The notes: a model not told the origin generated them from the sequence alone. A stretch of DNA of 64,000 nt from Deltaproteobacteria bacterium GWA2_38_16 (GCA_001797335.1 MGPE01000002.1:174938-238937); one strand, 5' to 3'. Shown: positions 49,347 to 58,225, counted from the first letter of the stretch. Program-made: numbers and translations.

Positions 49347-51170
49347 TTATTTTTTTACCACCAATTCATAGGGGCCCACATCTTTAAGTGAAATATAAAA
49401 AGCCCCCCCCTGTGTTTTAATTCCTTTAATCCCACGGGATTTTTTTAAATCTATCTCTATCCCTTGATCAAATCTCAAGGTTCTTAATTTCCCAACATCT
49501 TCCACTTTCCATCCAGAGGAAGTTTTAAAAATTTTCACACTTAAAAATCCTTGCAATATGTCTATATAATGCGTTGTAAAAATGGGAAATACAGGCTGAG
49601 AAAGCACCCACTCATAAATTGCTTTTAAGCTATTTAAAGCTGCCGATCTTTCTCCAATATAAAAATGATAATAAATATTAATAGGAGAAATTCTTCTGGG
49701 ATTTTCTGTCCGTTTAAAAGTTTCAATCACATTTTTAAATGCTCCATAATTTTCTGTCCAAAATTCCGTGTAAAGATATTCAGACCCTGCTCGAGACAAA
49801 GGTTGAGCATATTCCCCCACTTGTCGAAACAATGGCTTTACATAAAAATAGGAGGGATGATCTTCATCAAAAAAAGATTCATGGCCATTGATGTTATAAA
49901 GCCCCGCTTTTTGAGTCAGTGCGATGGCCTCTTCGGGAGGATTACACATGCCACTCCATAACATCATCGTTACTTTTTTATTTTTTTGGAGAAGATGCTG
50001 ATTAATAAAATTCCGACAGCCCACAATTTCTTTTTCAGTGCTAAACGTATATCCCCGTAAATTCATCCCCATGGTTTTAGTCTCCCAATCCATCGGATGA
50101 GAATATCCATGACACCCTGCTTCTACGGTAGGAAGACTAAAAATATCTTTAGCCACTCGAATACTTTGGCTATTGCCATAGTGTTTTTCATCCACCTCAG
50201 CGGCAATCACAGAAATCGTATGAGGAATTTTAAATTTTCGAAGAATTTCTTCTAAAACTATTTCAGAACTATATTGTTTGTGTTTAATTTGGCTGACATT
50301 GATGAATCCATCTCCATCCACATGAATAAATAAAATTCGTTTACCTTCCAAGGTTGTTACATCCGGGTGGGGAACGTGTTTAAGGTCCAACACTTCTTCT
50401 AAAAATAAAAAAGGATTAAGTCGCCATTGTTTAAATCCTGTATTTTGATCCTCATAAAACGTATATTCCTGAGCAACATATCCACCCATCGGTGTTTTAA
50501 TCACCTCATCAAAAGATTCTAAAGAAGATCTTTCTTTTACAGATAAATATACCTTATTTTGGGGATTTTGAGACTTCACCTGAACATAATTTTTCACTTC
50601 ATTGGAAAAGGAACGCTCAAATTCCACCATCTGACTTACTTTTTTCGTTATTTCTAAACGCCAGGGACTTTCTTTCTTTCCCCCTTTCCATTCCAGCCCC
50701 ATCCTTTTAAATACATCTCGAGCTTCTTCACTATCTGGAGCTGCCCCCACCTCTCCCAAAATAATTACCTTTCTCCCCTCTTTCAGCTGCTGAATCAACC
50801 ATTGTCCATAGGCATGTGGATCTGTCATGATATTATCTTCAAACCAACTCATCACAGCTCGATACTTTTTCATCTCTATAGACGAGGGGAAATGCCCCTG
50901 GTTTACATCCCAGTAGGTCACTTTCATTCCTAAATAATTTAGGGGCATTTCAAGAGCCTCAAAAATAAGATTTTGATCTGAACGATTGCCTTTGGATAAA
51001 ATCACTTTTTGTTTTCCCCGAACACCGGCATGGGGATTTTCAAAATATTCCCCCATTTTTTTATCCTTCCCTTCTGAGCTGTCATATAGAGCTAAAATAT
51101 CTCTCTTCACCTCTACTTCTTCGGCATAGCTCAAGAAAGACATCAGCATTATTGCTAAAATTATATACAT
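49347..51170 (-). CDS. pelA: PelA-like deacetylase lacking the hydrolase domain
   Basis: The 607-residue protein has a signal peptide (MYIILAIMLMSFLSYA, then EEVEV), a reductase-like region (residues ~25-165, ILALYDSSEG onward) and a deacetylase domain with the metal motifs FIHVDGDGF (Asp285, Asp287) and GCHGYSHP (His354, His358), matching the DxD and HxxxH sites of PelA. The ~250-residue N-terminal glycoside hydrolase domain of Pseudomonas PelA (948 residues) is absent. It would deacetylate Pel in the periplasm. It is the first gene of the operon; the region upstream is AT-rich with TATAAA/TATAAT-like boxes. Confidence 0.87.
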   Translation of the reverse strand: MYIILAIMLMSFLSYAEEVEVKRDILALYDSSEGKDKKMGEYFENPHAGVRGKQKVILSKGNRSDQNLIFEALEMPLNYLGMKVTYWDVNQGHFPSSIEMKKYRAVMSWFEDNIMTDPHAYGQWLIQQLKEGRKVIILGEVGAAPDSEEARDVFKRMGLEWKGGKKESPWRLEITKKVSQMVEFERSFSNEVKNYVQVKSQNPQNKVYLSVKERSSLESFDEVIKTPMGGYVAQEYTFYEDQNTGFKQWRLNPFLFLEEVLDLKHVPHPDVTTLEGKRILFIHVDGDGFINVSQIKHKQYSSEIVLEEILRKFKIPHTISVIAAEVDEKHYGNSQSIRVAKDIFSLPTVEAGCHGYSHPMDWETKTMGMNLRGYTFSTEKEIVGCRNFINQHLLQKNKKVTMMLWSGMCNPPEEAIALTQKAGLYNINGHESFFDEDHPSYFYVKPLFRQVGEYAQPLSRAGSEYLYTEFWTENYGAFKNVIETFKRTENPRRISPINIYYHFYIGERSAALNSLKAIYEWVLSQPVFPIFTTHYIDILQGFLSVKIFKTSSGWKVEDVGKLRTLRFDQGIEIDLKKSRGIKGIKTQGGAFYISLKDVGPYELVVKK

Positions 51171-51252
51171 ATATTTATAGTGTACGTAAAAATGATGTTT
51201 ACTTGAAGGCTTTTTTTATCTTATGATGGTATCTATAATAAGGAGGTATCGT

Positions 51253-51795
51253 ATGCGCACTTTTCAAAAGTTTGGCATTTTCTTTTTGGCCTTTATTCTA
51301 TGTACATTCTTTCAATCCACCCTTTTTGCTAAAACTACACCCAAAAAAGCATCTACCAAGAAAACAAAAACGGCCCCTGCAAGCCATAAAACTCCCTCTT
51401 CCACTGCTAAGTTATGGGGATTAGGACCTTTTATTGGTACCGACATCGGTGTTAGTTACAAATACTGGTTTGGAGATACCTCTCCTTTTGCCGTCCAAGC
51501 GGCTTTTGGATATGATTTTAGCGATGGACTCATGCTATTTTCAGACACCCTTTACCACTTTAAAAATTTAACAGAGGTCAATTTCTTTTCTCCCGGAGAT
51601 CTTCATGCCTATACCGGAGGAGGTGTTAAAGTCACGTTTTATGAACCCACCGTTTATATTCGAATACCGGTGGGAGCTAATCTCGTCTACCACGAGCCTT
51701 ATGACTTATTTTTTGAAATCGCTCCTGCTATTAAAGTAACTCCTGCCATTGGAGGAAAAGTGGATGTCGGCCTGGGAGGCAGGTATTATTTTTAA
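51253..51795 (+). CDS. Small secreted barrel-like outer-membrane protein
   Basis: From the ATG at 51253 (AAGGAGGT upstream) the product is 180 residues: a signal peptide (FGIFFLAFILCTFFQSTLFA), a Lys/Thr-rich linker (residues ~25-48) and a strand-rich domain (GPFIGTDIGVSYKYWFGD, FFEIAPAIKVTPAIGGKVDVGLGGRYYF) ending in Phe, typical of small 8-stranded barrels. It is divergent from the Pel operon. The family is not recognised; a Pel-associated envelope role is only suggested by position. Confidence 0.75.
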   Translation: MRTFQKFGIFFLAFILCTFFQSTLFAKTTPKKASTKKTKTAPASHKTPSSTAKLWGLGPFIGTDIGVSYKYWFGDTSPFAVQAAFGYDFSDGLMLFSDTLYHFKNLTEVNFFSPGDLHAYTGGGVKVTFYEPTVYIRIPVGANLVYHEPYDLFFEIAPAIKVTPAIGGKVDVGLGGRYYF

Positions 51796-51797
51796 TT

Positions 51798-52436
51798 ATG
51801 TCTAAGGCATCGTTATTTCAGCTTGAGTATATTATTTTTGACTTTGAAACGACAGGTCTCAACGCTGATAAGGACGATGATATTATTGAAATTGGAGCCC
51901 TAAAATTGAAAGGATCAGAACCCACAGGAGAAGTGTTTGAAACTCTGGTTCGTCCTTCTAAAAAAATCCCTTTAAAAGTATCTCAGGTTCATGGCATTAC
52001 GGACAAAGATGTCGAAAATAAACCCACCATCGAAGAAATTTTTCCAAAATTTATGAGTTTTATTGGAAATAAAATTTTAGTGGCCCACAATGCAGAGTTT
52101 GATCTATCGTTTATTAAAAAATATTTAAAGCGTTTTACTCAATTTCCTTTTAACAATTCTTGTATTGATACCTTACAACTTTCCAGACAGCTCTATTCTT
52201 ATGAAAAAGGCCATAGTTTAAGCGCTATTGCTTCTCGCTTTGAAATTAGAAAAAAAGTAGATCGACATCGCTCTTTGGGAGACTGCTATTTAACCGCTGA
52301 AATTTTCTCAGAAATGCTTAAAACATTAAAACGAAGAAAACTGGATATGCTCCATCATATTAAATCGTGTATTTTCCTCCCTCCTCCCCGAATAGCGGTT
52401 GAAGCACTCACTCAGGAGCCCTTAAGGCTCCTGTAA
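51798..52436 (+). CDS. DEDDh 3'-5' exonuclease (DnaQ/PolC-epsilon-like)
   Basis: The 212-residue protein has the four exonuclease motifs: IIFDFETTG (Exo I), VHGITDKDV, LVAHNAEFDLSFI (Exo II) and KVDRHRSLGDCYLTAEIF (Exo III with the DEDDh His and Asp). It could be the proofreading subunit or a stand-alone repair exonuclease. It follows the barrel gene by 2 bp and abuts the ATPase ATG; its last codons form a hairpin (52413-52433). Confidence 0.9.
   Translation: MSKASLFQLEYIIFDFETTGLNADKDDDIIEIGALKLKGSEPTGEVFETLVRPSKKIPLKVSQVHGITDKDVENKPTIEEIFPKFMSFIGNKILVAHNAEFDLSFIKKYLKRFTQFPFNNSCIDTLQLSRQLYSYEKGHSLSAIASRFEIRKKVDRHRSLGDCYLTAEIFSEMLKTLKRRKLDMLHHIKSCIFLPPPRIAVEALTQEPLRLL
52413..52433 (+). other. 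Hairpin just upstream of the P-type ATPase start
   Basis: CAGGAGCC-CTTAA-GGCTCCTG is a perfect 8-bp stem that ends three bases before the ATPase ATG and includes AGGAG in its 5' arm. It could limit translation of the ATPase. Confidence 0.5.
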
Positions 52437-55085
52437 ATGGACTCCTCCTTTCATTTTAAAAAAATAGATACTGTCATTCAGGATTTAAAAACCAATCTAG
52501 ATGATGGGCTCATAGAAACAGAAGCTCAGGGTCGACTCATCACCTATGGATATAACATTCTACCCACCAAAGAAGGCTTTTCCATCTTTAAACTTCTTTT
52601 AAAACAATTAAAAGATTTTATGATTTTGGTCCTTATAGCCGCATCCATGGTTTCCTATCTCATTCATGACATCAAAGATGCCATCATTATTATGGCCGTT
52701 GTGATCATTAATACCCTCTTAGGTTTTCTTCAGGAGTATAAGGCAGAAAAAACGATTGAAGCCTTAAAACGCACCGCTTCCCCAAAAGCTAAAGTCATTC
52801 GAGATGGTAAATATAAGATGATCCCAACAGGGAGAATCGTTCCGGGAGATATTTTAATTCTCGAAGAAGGAGACATTGTTCAAGCCGATGGAAGAATTTT
52901 TGAAGTGGTTAATCTTTCGACTCAAGAATCGTTTCTCACAGGAGAATCTTTACCGGTTGAAAAAATGACAAGACATCTTCCTGAAAAAGCGCCTTTAGCC
53001 AGCCGCCGAAATATTATTTTTAGAGGATCCACCATTACTCAAGGACATGGAAAAGCTATTGTCACAGCCACAGGAAAATACTCAGAATTGGGAAAGATTG
53101 CTCACCTTATTACCCAAATTAAAGATAAACCCACCCCTTTGGAATTAAAACTTCAAGTATTAGGGAAAAATTTAGTCATGCTCACCGTCATCTTATGTCT
53201 ACTGATCGCCACCATTGGCATTTTACAAGGCCTCCCTGCTTTTATGATGATTGAAACAGCGATTGTCTTGGCCGTGGCGTGTATTCCAGAAGGGTTAGTC
53301 GCTGTCACAACGATTGCATTGGCTCTGGGCATCCAACGCATGGCCAAAAAAAATGCGATTATTAGACGTTTACCCGCCGTAGAAACGTTAGGATCTGTTA
53401 CCACCATTTGCTCAGATAAAACGGGAACTCTCACCGAAGGTAAAATGGCCGCTCAGTACATTTATATAGGGGATCAAATTTTACCCCTTACCGGCTCTTA
53501 TCCAATTTCTCAATTTCTCTTGGCTCATGAAGATTTAAAACTTCTTTTTACCATTGCCATGCTTTGCAACAATGCCACTCTCCAAAAAAAAGGAAATACT
53601 TGGGAAGTATTTGGAGATCCCACAGAAGGAGCTTTAAAACTTTTGGCTGTCAAAGCAGGCTTTTTAGAAGAACCTCTTTTAGAGCAATTTACCTTTGTTT
53701 CAGAAGCTCCTTTTGACGCCAGAAGAAAATGTATGAGTAAAATTTATAAAACAGCCCCTCACCCTTTTATTTTTACCAAAGGTGCACCGGAACAAATTTT
53801 TAAACTGTCTAAACCAGAGCAGCTTCAATCTCGAGAAGCAGCTGTTCGAAAAGTTACCAATGATTTTGCCTCTAAAGGATTTAGGGTCTTGGCCTTTGCC
53901 TATCGCCCTCTGACAGAAACAGATCTGGCAGCCGATATTATGACCTATGAAAATAATCTTACTTTTTTAGGGCTCATCGCCATTGCGGATCCCATTCGGG
54001 AGGAAGCCCTTTCATCCATTGAACGATGCAAACAAGCTGGCATTAAAACCATGATTGTCACCGGCGATCATCAACACACGGCAAATTATGTGGCTAAACA
54101 ATTACGCATGGTTCAAAGCGATCATGAGGTTATTAATAGCCAACGACTGGAATCCCTTCCAGATGATGAATTCGACAAAGCCGTTCGAGAGTATAAAGTT
54201 CTTTCCCGCGTTTCTCCCCATTTAAAATTAAGAATTGTAGAAAGTTTAAGACGACAAGGTGAAATTGTCGCCATGACGGGAGATGGCATTAATGATGCTC
54301 CTGCCATTAAGCGTGCCAATGTGGGCATTGCCATGGGATTAAGTGGCACGGATGTAGCCAAAGAAGCAGCAGATATTGTTTTGGCAGATGATAATTTTAC
54401 AACCATTGTTTCTGCCATTGAAGAAGGCAGAACCATTTATAGTAACATCCTAAAATTTATTCGATATCTTCTGGCTTGTAACATGGGAGAAATTTTTATG
54501 ATGCTTCTAGCCTCTCTCTTTAGGCTTCCTTTTCCCTTTTTACCCATTCAAATTTTGTGGCTCAATCTTGTAACCGACACTCCTCCCGCTTTGGCTTTAG
54601 GAGTGGATCCTGCTCCACCCGATGGCATGAAAAAACCGCCTCGCTCTCCCAAAGAACCTATTTTTTCTAAATCTCTCATGAACGATATTTTAATGAACGG
54701 ACTTGTCATGGCACTGATCACTCTAGGGATATTTTATATAGAGCTCTTTATTTTTCATGAGAGTCTTAAAAAAGCCCGAACGCTGGCTTTTGCTACCACG
54801 GTCTTAGTACAACTTCTTCATGCATTTAATTGTCAAAGCCATGAAAAATCTATTTTTTCTATTGGCCTTTTTACCAATAAATATTTACTGGGGGGGATCC
54901 TTTTCTCTTTAGTACTTTTGCTCATTGGCATGTATCTTCCCTGGTTAAAAGATATTTTTGGACAAGAAGGTTTAACTCTCAAAGATTGGATATTTAGTTT
55001 TTTTGCATCGTGTGGAATTTTAGTGTCCGTAGAAATTCAAAAATGGGTTCGATCACATCAAATATTTAATCAAAAGAGTCGATAA
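52437..55085 (+). CDS. Cation-transporting P-type ATPase (P2, calcium/magnesium type)
   Basis: The 882-residue protein has the P-ATPase motifs: LTGESLPVEK (actuator TGES), phosphorylated Asp327 in CSDKTGTLTEG, KGAPE, MIVTGDHQ and MTGDGINDAPAIKRANVGIAMG, with four N-terminal and about six C-terminal helices. ACIPEGLVAVTTIALALG (helix 4) resembles SERCA/PMR1-like pumps, so Ca2+ is the most likely ion, with Mn2+ or Mg2+ possible. The final 13 codons lie in core A of the three-copy repeat. Confidence 0.93.
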   Translation: MDSSFHFKKIDTVIQDLKTNLDDGLIETEAQGRLITYGYNILPTKEGFSIFKLLLKQLKDFMILVLIAASMVSYLIHDIKDAIIIMAVVIINTLLGFLQEYKAEKTIEALKRTASPKAKVIRDGKYKMIPTGRIVPGDILILEEGDIVQADGRIFEVVNLSTQESFLTGESLPVEKMTRHLPEKAPLASRRNIIFRGSTITQGHGKAIVTATGKYSELGKIAHLITQIKDKPTPLELKLQVLGKNLVMLTVILCLLIATIGILQGLPAFMMIETAIVLAVACIPEGLVAVTTIALALGIQRMAKKNAIIRRLPAVETLGSVTTICSDKTGTLTEGKMAAQYIYIGDQILPLTGSYPISQFLLAHEDLKLLFTIAMLCNNATLQKKGNTWEVFGDPTEGALKLLAVKAGFLEEPLLEQFTFVSEAPFDARRKCMSKIYKTAPHPFIFTKGAPEQIFKLSKPEQLQSREAAVRKVTNDFASKGFRVLAFAYRPLTETDLAADIMTYENNLTFLGLIAIADPIREEALSSIERCKQAGIKTMIVTGDHQHTANYVAKQLRMVQSDHEVINSQRLESLPDDEFDKAVREYKVLSRVSPHLKLRIVESLRRQGEIVAMTGDGINDAPAIKRANVGIAMGLSGTDVAKEAADIVLADDNFTTIVSAIEEGRTIYSNILKFIRYLLACNMGEIFMMLLASLFRLPFPFLPIQILWLNLVTDTPPALALGVDPAPPDGMKKPPRSPKEPIFSKSLMNDILMNGLVMALITLGIFYIELFIFHESLKKARTLAFATTVLVQLLHAFNCQSHEKSIFSIGLFTNKYLLGGILFSLVLLLIGMYLPWLKDIFGQEGLTLKDWIFSFFASCGILVSVEIQKWVRSHQIFNQKSR

Positions 55086-55086
55086 T
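55048..55086. repeat. 39-bp core repeat, copy A (P-type ATPase 3' end)
   Basis: Begins TTCGATCACATCAAATATTT and ends AGAGTCGATAAT. Identical to 57470-57508 and 58257-58295. On the plus strand it encodes the ATPase C-terminus and stop. A and B share three more bases on the right (TTTA in all, 42 bp). Confidence 0.97.
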
Positions 55087-55131
55087 TTAAAAGTGAAGTA
55101 TCTTGAGCCTCTTCTCCGCTATAAACTTAAG

Positions 55132-57228
55132 CTAAAGGTTATTCGAAATATCTTCTAATTGAAGTTTGCTTTGAGAATGCGTGTGCTTAATGACTTTTTT
55201 CGTAAGTTCAATGGCTTTTTGAGGATTAATATAGCCGCTTGTTTTGACTCTTCCTTTTAATGACTCAGTTTTTGTCACCGCCATTAGAATAATTGATTTT
55301 ACGATTACGGGTGAAATTTTATCAAGATTAAAGCCAGCTTTTAAAAAAAGATCATATATAACTGAAGAAAGCTTTGAAACTTGTGCAGCAGCAGAAGAAG
55401 TGCCACCGATAACTGTCCTTCGGGTCCTTTGATCCTGCGGATCTAATAAGTTCAACTCGTCTCCCTTGGCTGCAACGTCAACCATGTCTGGACTCCAATT
55501 AGAGTAAGTTGATAACTTGCCTTGCTGAGTGACTGAAGCAACGATAATAACATTATCTAAATGATGTGCATTTTGAGGAAAGATTGGACGAATGAGCTCA
55601 GATGCTTCCCCTGAATTACCTGCTCCCACTACAAATAATAAATTATCTTTTTCTTTTTTTATTCTTTCTAGAGCTTTATTTAAGTTTTCATGAGACGGTC
55701 TGTATTCGTTATTTAAGAAATCTAGAATATCTTTATGGCCAGTGACTTTAATATTAAAATGCAGAGCTATTTCCTTGAAATCCATTTCATCTAAGTCAGC
55801 CAAATCTTGCCAAAATTCAATGCTTGTCTCTTCCCAATCCCTAAAGTAGCGTAACTGAGGATGTAGCCCCATTCCAAAGCTCATATTAAGAACTTTTATT
55901 CCATTTTTCCTAAGATTTTTAAAAATGAGATCAAAATCAGGGATGGGATCATACGAAGTTAATCCGAATTTAATACCCAGCATTGAAATATCTTGCAAAA
56001 GTTCGGGATGGAGAGAGTAAAAATCATTATCACAATCTGAAGTAACGCAAATACCCATCATCTTTGTACCATGGGCATCATCTATAGGGATTAAATTATC
56101 ATAGGGGAGTCCCGATGCATCTTGTAGATTTACACCACATGCATCATCGATAAATCCATTATCATCATTATCCTTACCGTCTATTTCTTCATTTGTATTT
56201 TTCCAATAATGGGAAACAATATCTTTGTGATTAAAATCAAATCCAGTGTCCATAACAGCTAATAAGGGGTGATTTTTGGAAAATAATTTTTCCTTTTCTA
56301 CTTTTGCTGTTTTTTGTTCAATAAAATGTTCCCCATCCCAGGTAATCGCAAAATTTAAAAGGATACCATCTTGGTAAAGTGCCTTAACTCTTCTAGCCAG
56401 GCGATCACCTTCATATTCAATCATTTCAGACGTTTCTAAATCATTCTTTTCATAGTTAAATTCTTTTTTGGAAATAAGTAATCCTTTAAAATAATAATTA
56501 ACTTGCTTAATCCTTTCACCCATTGCTATTTTTTCTTTAATGGTTTCAATTTTATAATATTCACTTCCATCTTCAAAATAGATTTGAACATAGCTAATAA
56601 ACAGACCCAGCTCAGTAGGTGATTTATGACTTATATATTTGTAAAGTATTTCAGATGAATTAAAAGGGTTATATGAAATTATAAAAAATGTATCTTTTTC
56701 ATCACGAAACGTTTCTTGGGATTTTACAAGAATGTCATTAATGAATACTCTTTCATATTGATGGCCATCTTTTGAAAAATAATCAGTAAGCTTCCATTGT
56801 TTTGAATCCTTATATTCTTCGGCAATACGATGCTCATCTTTCTCGTATTCTTTGTGTAAAATATTTCCATCTGGGTCTTTAATTAACTTGATCTTTTCAT
56901 GAAGCGTTTCTTTATCTAAGAGACGGATGATGATTTTTAATAATTTTTCATTTGGATCATATTGAGAAGTCTTTTCTTCAGTTGTGGTGTCTTCAATCTT
57001 TTCGATGCGAAAAAGTTGATCAAACATGTTGTAATATTTTTTTATTAAGATTCCATCTTCATAAGATTTCCTAATTTTGACTGCAAGAATCCCCTTAGAT
57101 GATGTAATTCGCTCTTCTGTTCCTTGATTTATGTCCAAATCAAAATTTGTTTGAGCATATGAAATGCCCATGCTTACATTGAGGACAATAAGCATTGTTA
57201 TAAAATGATAGCTAATGTTGCGCCACAT
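55132..57228 (-). CDS. Secreted subtilisin-like serine protease (S8)
   Basis: The 698-residue protein has a signal peptide (ITMLIVLNVSMGISYAQ), an N-terminal ~280-residue strand-rich region with Tyr/Asp-rich repeats (KKYYNMFDQLFRIEKIED; IEYEGDRLARRVKALYQDG), then an S8 domain with catalytic Asp327 (LLAVMDTGFDFNH), His386 (DDAHGTKMMG), oxyanion Asn538 (VGAGNSGE) and Ser611 (GGTSSAAAQVS). The usual Pro after GTSxA is Ala. EIDGKDNDDNGFIDDACG is an acidic, calcium-like loop. It is flanked by cores A and B and separates two housekeeping transporter genes, so it is likely an acquired cassette. Confidence 0.9.
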   Translation of the reverse strand: MWRNISYHFITMLIVLNVSMGISYAQTNFDLDINQGTEERITSSKGILAVKIRKSYEDGILIKKYYNMFDQLFRIEKIEDTTTEEKTSQYDPNEKLLKIIIRLLDKETLHEKIKLIKDPDGNILHKEYEKDEHRIAEEYKDSKQWKLTDYFSKDGHQYERVFINDILVKSQETFRDEKDTFFIISYNPFNSSEILYKYISHKSPTELGLFISYVQIYFEDGSEYYKIETIKEKIAMGERIKQVNYYFKGLLISKKEFNYEKNDLETSEMIEYEGDRLARRVKALYQDGILLNFAITWDGEHFIEQKTAKVEKEKLFSKNHPLLAVMDTGFDFNHKDIVSHYWKNTNEEIDGKDNDDNGFIDDACGVNLQDASGLPYDNLIPIDDAHGTKMMGICVTSDCDNDFYSLHPELLQDISMLGIKFGLTSYDPIPDFDLIFKNLRKNGIKVLNMSFGMGLHPQLRYFRDWEETSIEFWQDLADLDEMDFKEIALHFNIKVTGHKDILDFLNNEYRPSHENLNKALERIKKEKDNLLFVVGAGNSGEASELIRPIFPQNAHHLDNVIIVASVTQQGKLSTYSNWSPDMVDVAAKGDELNLLDPQDQRTRRTVIGGTSSAAAQVSKLSSVIYDLFLKAGFNLDKISPVIVKSIILMAVTKTESLKGRVKTSGYINPQKAIELTKKVIKHTHSQSKLQLEDISNNL

Positions 57229-57463
57229 ATATTTTCTTAATTATAGATAGAGCAAAATTCATGCCACTCACTAGCCTAATAAGTAAGAATATTCATAAAT
57301 AATATCAAGGTGTTATAATAAGACAGCTATGGGCTAAATATAGTTAAATAAAAATGACGTAAATTGTCACACAAATGCCAAGGTTTATTGCATTTTCATC
57401 TGCTACTGATTCAGGGCAGAACCAAACCTGTAATCACTGCTTCTCTAAATCAAAGTCGGGGGG
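57229..57463. other. AT-rich gap upstream of the subtilase, no gene seen
   Basis: This gap holds no convincing ORF. On the minus strand TTGATA-N17-TACTTA could drive the protease. Near its right end CAAAGTCGGGGGG loosely resembles the REP-like repeats. Core B follows at 57464. Confidence 0.4.
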
Positions 57464-57469
57464 TTTAGA

Positions 57470-57508
57470 TTCGATCACATCAAATATTTAATCAAAAGAG
57501 TCGATAAT
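57470..57508. repeat. 39-bp core repeat, copy B (between cassettes)
   Basis: Identical to copies A and C over the core. With C it shares six extra bases on the left (TTTAGA, 45 bp in all), with A three extra on the right. It belongs to no gene. Confidence 0.97.
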
Positions 57509-57545
57509 TTATCAGTTGTACATATGTGAGTTAGGAAAACTTTAG

Positions 57546-57574
57546 TTGACAGAATGTCTTATTTATGAGACATT
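57546..57574 (+). promoter_or_regulatory. Promoter/operator of the toxin-antitoxin pair
   Basis: An exact TTGACA (57546-57551) is followed by AATGTCT-N8-AGACATT (57553-57574), a perfect 7-bp inverted repeat ending at the toxin GTG. The repeat fits an autoregulatory operator for the antitoxin; the -10 box is not clear. Confidence 0.6.
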
Positions 57575-57895
57575 GTGCAAGTGATTACTCCCCTAAGGCA
57601 GTGCGAGCGAGAATTGGCAGACTTTCCGAAAGTCATTCGAGAAGATCTCGCTGATGTGTTAGCAAGATTAGAAGAAGGACATATGCTTTCCATGCCTCTT
57701 TCTCGTCCCATGCCAAGTATTGGGAAAGGAGTTCATGAGCTTAGGTTTCGAGATCGATCCGGAATTTATAGGGTCATTTACGTGATCATTAAATCAGGGG
57801 TTATTTATTTGTTACATGCGTTTAAAAAGACAACTATGGAAACTCCACTTCATAATATGGAAGTAGCTAAAAAACGATTAAAGGAGGTCATTTAA
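57575..57895 (+). CDS. RelE-like toxin (phage Gp49/HigB-like family)
   Basis: The 106-residue protein has the Gp49-like pattern: CERELADFPKVIREDLADVLARLEEG, then GVHELRFRDRSGIYRVIYVI and YLLHAFKKTTMETPLHNMEVAKKRLKEV. These toxins cut mRNA. Starts are GTG at 57575 or 57581, neither with a Shine-Dalgarno, because the operator abuts the coding region. It is followed 2 bp later by its antitoxin. Confidence 0.87.
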   Translation: MQVITPLRQCERELADFPKVIREDLADVLARLEEGHMLSMPLSRPMPSIGKGVHELRFRDRSGIYRVIYVIIKSGVIYLLHAFKKTTMETPLHNMEVAKKRLKEVI

Positions 57896-57897
57896 AT

Positions 57898-58179
57898 ATG
57901 AAAAAAACTTCAGGATATGATCTAGCCAAAAAACTAAATATTTCTCCATCCCGCGGAATGGAAGCGGTTCTTAAAGCCCAACTTATTACGGCCGTACTTA
58001 GAGAAATAAAAAGACAACGCCTCACGCATGCACAAATAGCAGAAAGATCAGGCCTTCCTAGAAGTGCCGTAACGGGAATCTTATCGGGAAGCCTTCAGAA
58101 GATTACTATTGATCGGATATTAAGACTTATTGAGGCGGTAAATTTAACTACAGAAATCAAACTTAAAAAAGCCGCATAA
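57898..58179 (+). CDS. XRE-family antitoxin
   Basis: The 93-residue protein has a Cro/C1-type HTH (LTHAQIAERSGLPRSAVTGILSGSLQKITIDRILRLIEAV, residues ~41-80), the usual partner of Gp49-like toxins. AAAGGAGGT precedes the ATG. It is likely both antitoxin and repressor at the AATGTCT operator. A REP-like element follows its stop by 14 bp. Confidence 0.88.
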   Translation: MKKTSGYDLAKKLNISPSRGMEAVLKAQLITAVLREIKRQRLTHAQIAERSGLPRSAVTGILSGSLQKITIDRILRLIEAVNLTTEIKLKKAA

Positions 58180-58193
58180 CAGCATGCAACTTT

Positions 58194-58225
58194 GAGATCC
58201 TTCGGGCTTTGCCCTCAGGATGACA
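58194..58225. repeat. REP-like palindrome after the antitoxin
   Basis: GATCCTTCGGGC-TTT-GCCCTCAGGATGAC forms an imperfect stem and has the GTCATCCTGAG...CGAAGGATC form on the minus strand, like the element inside thiI. It may serve as a terminator. Confidence 0.75.

Noticed and set aside
51223-51252. Upstream start of the small barrel gene
   Set aside because: The ATG at 51253 has AAGGAGGT at proper distance and gives a clean signal peptide.
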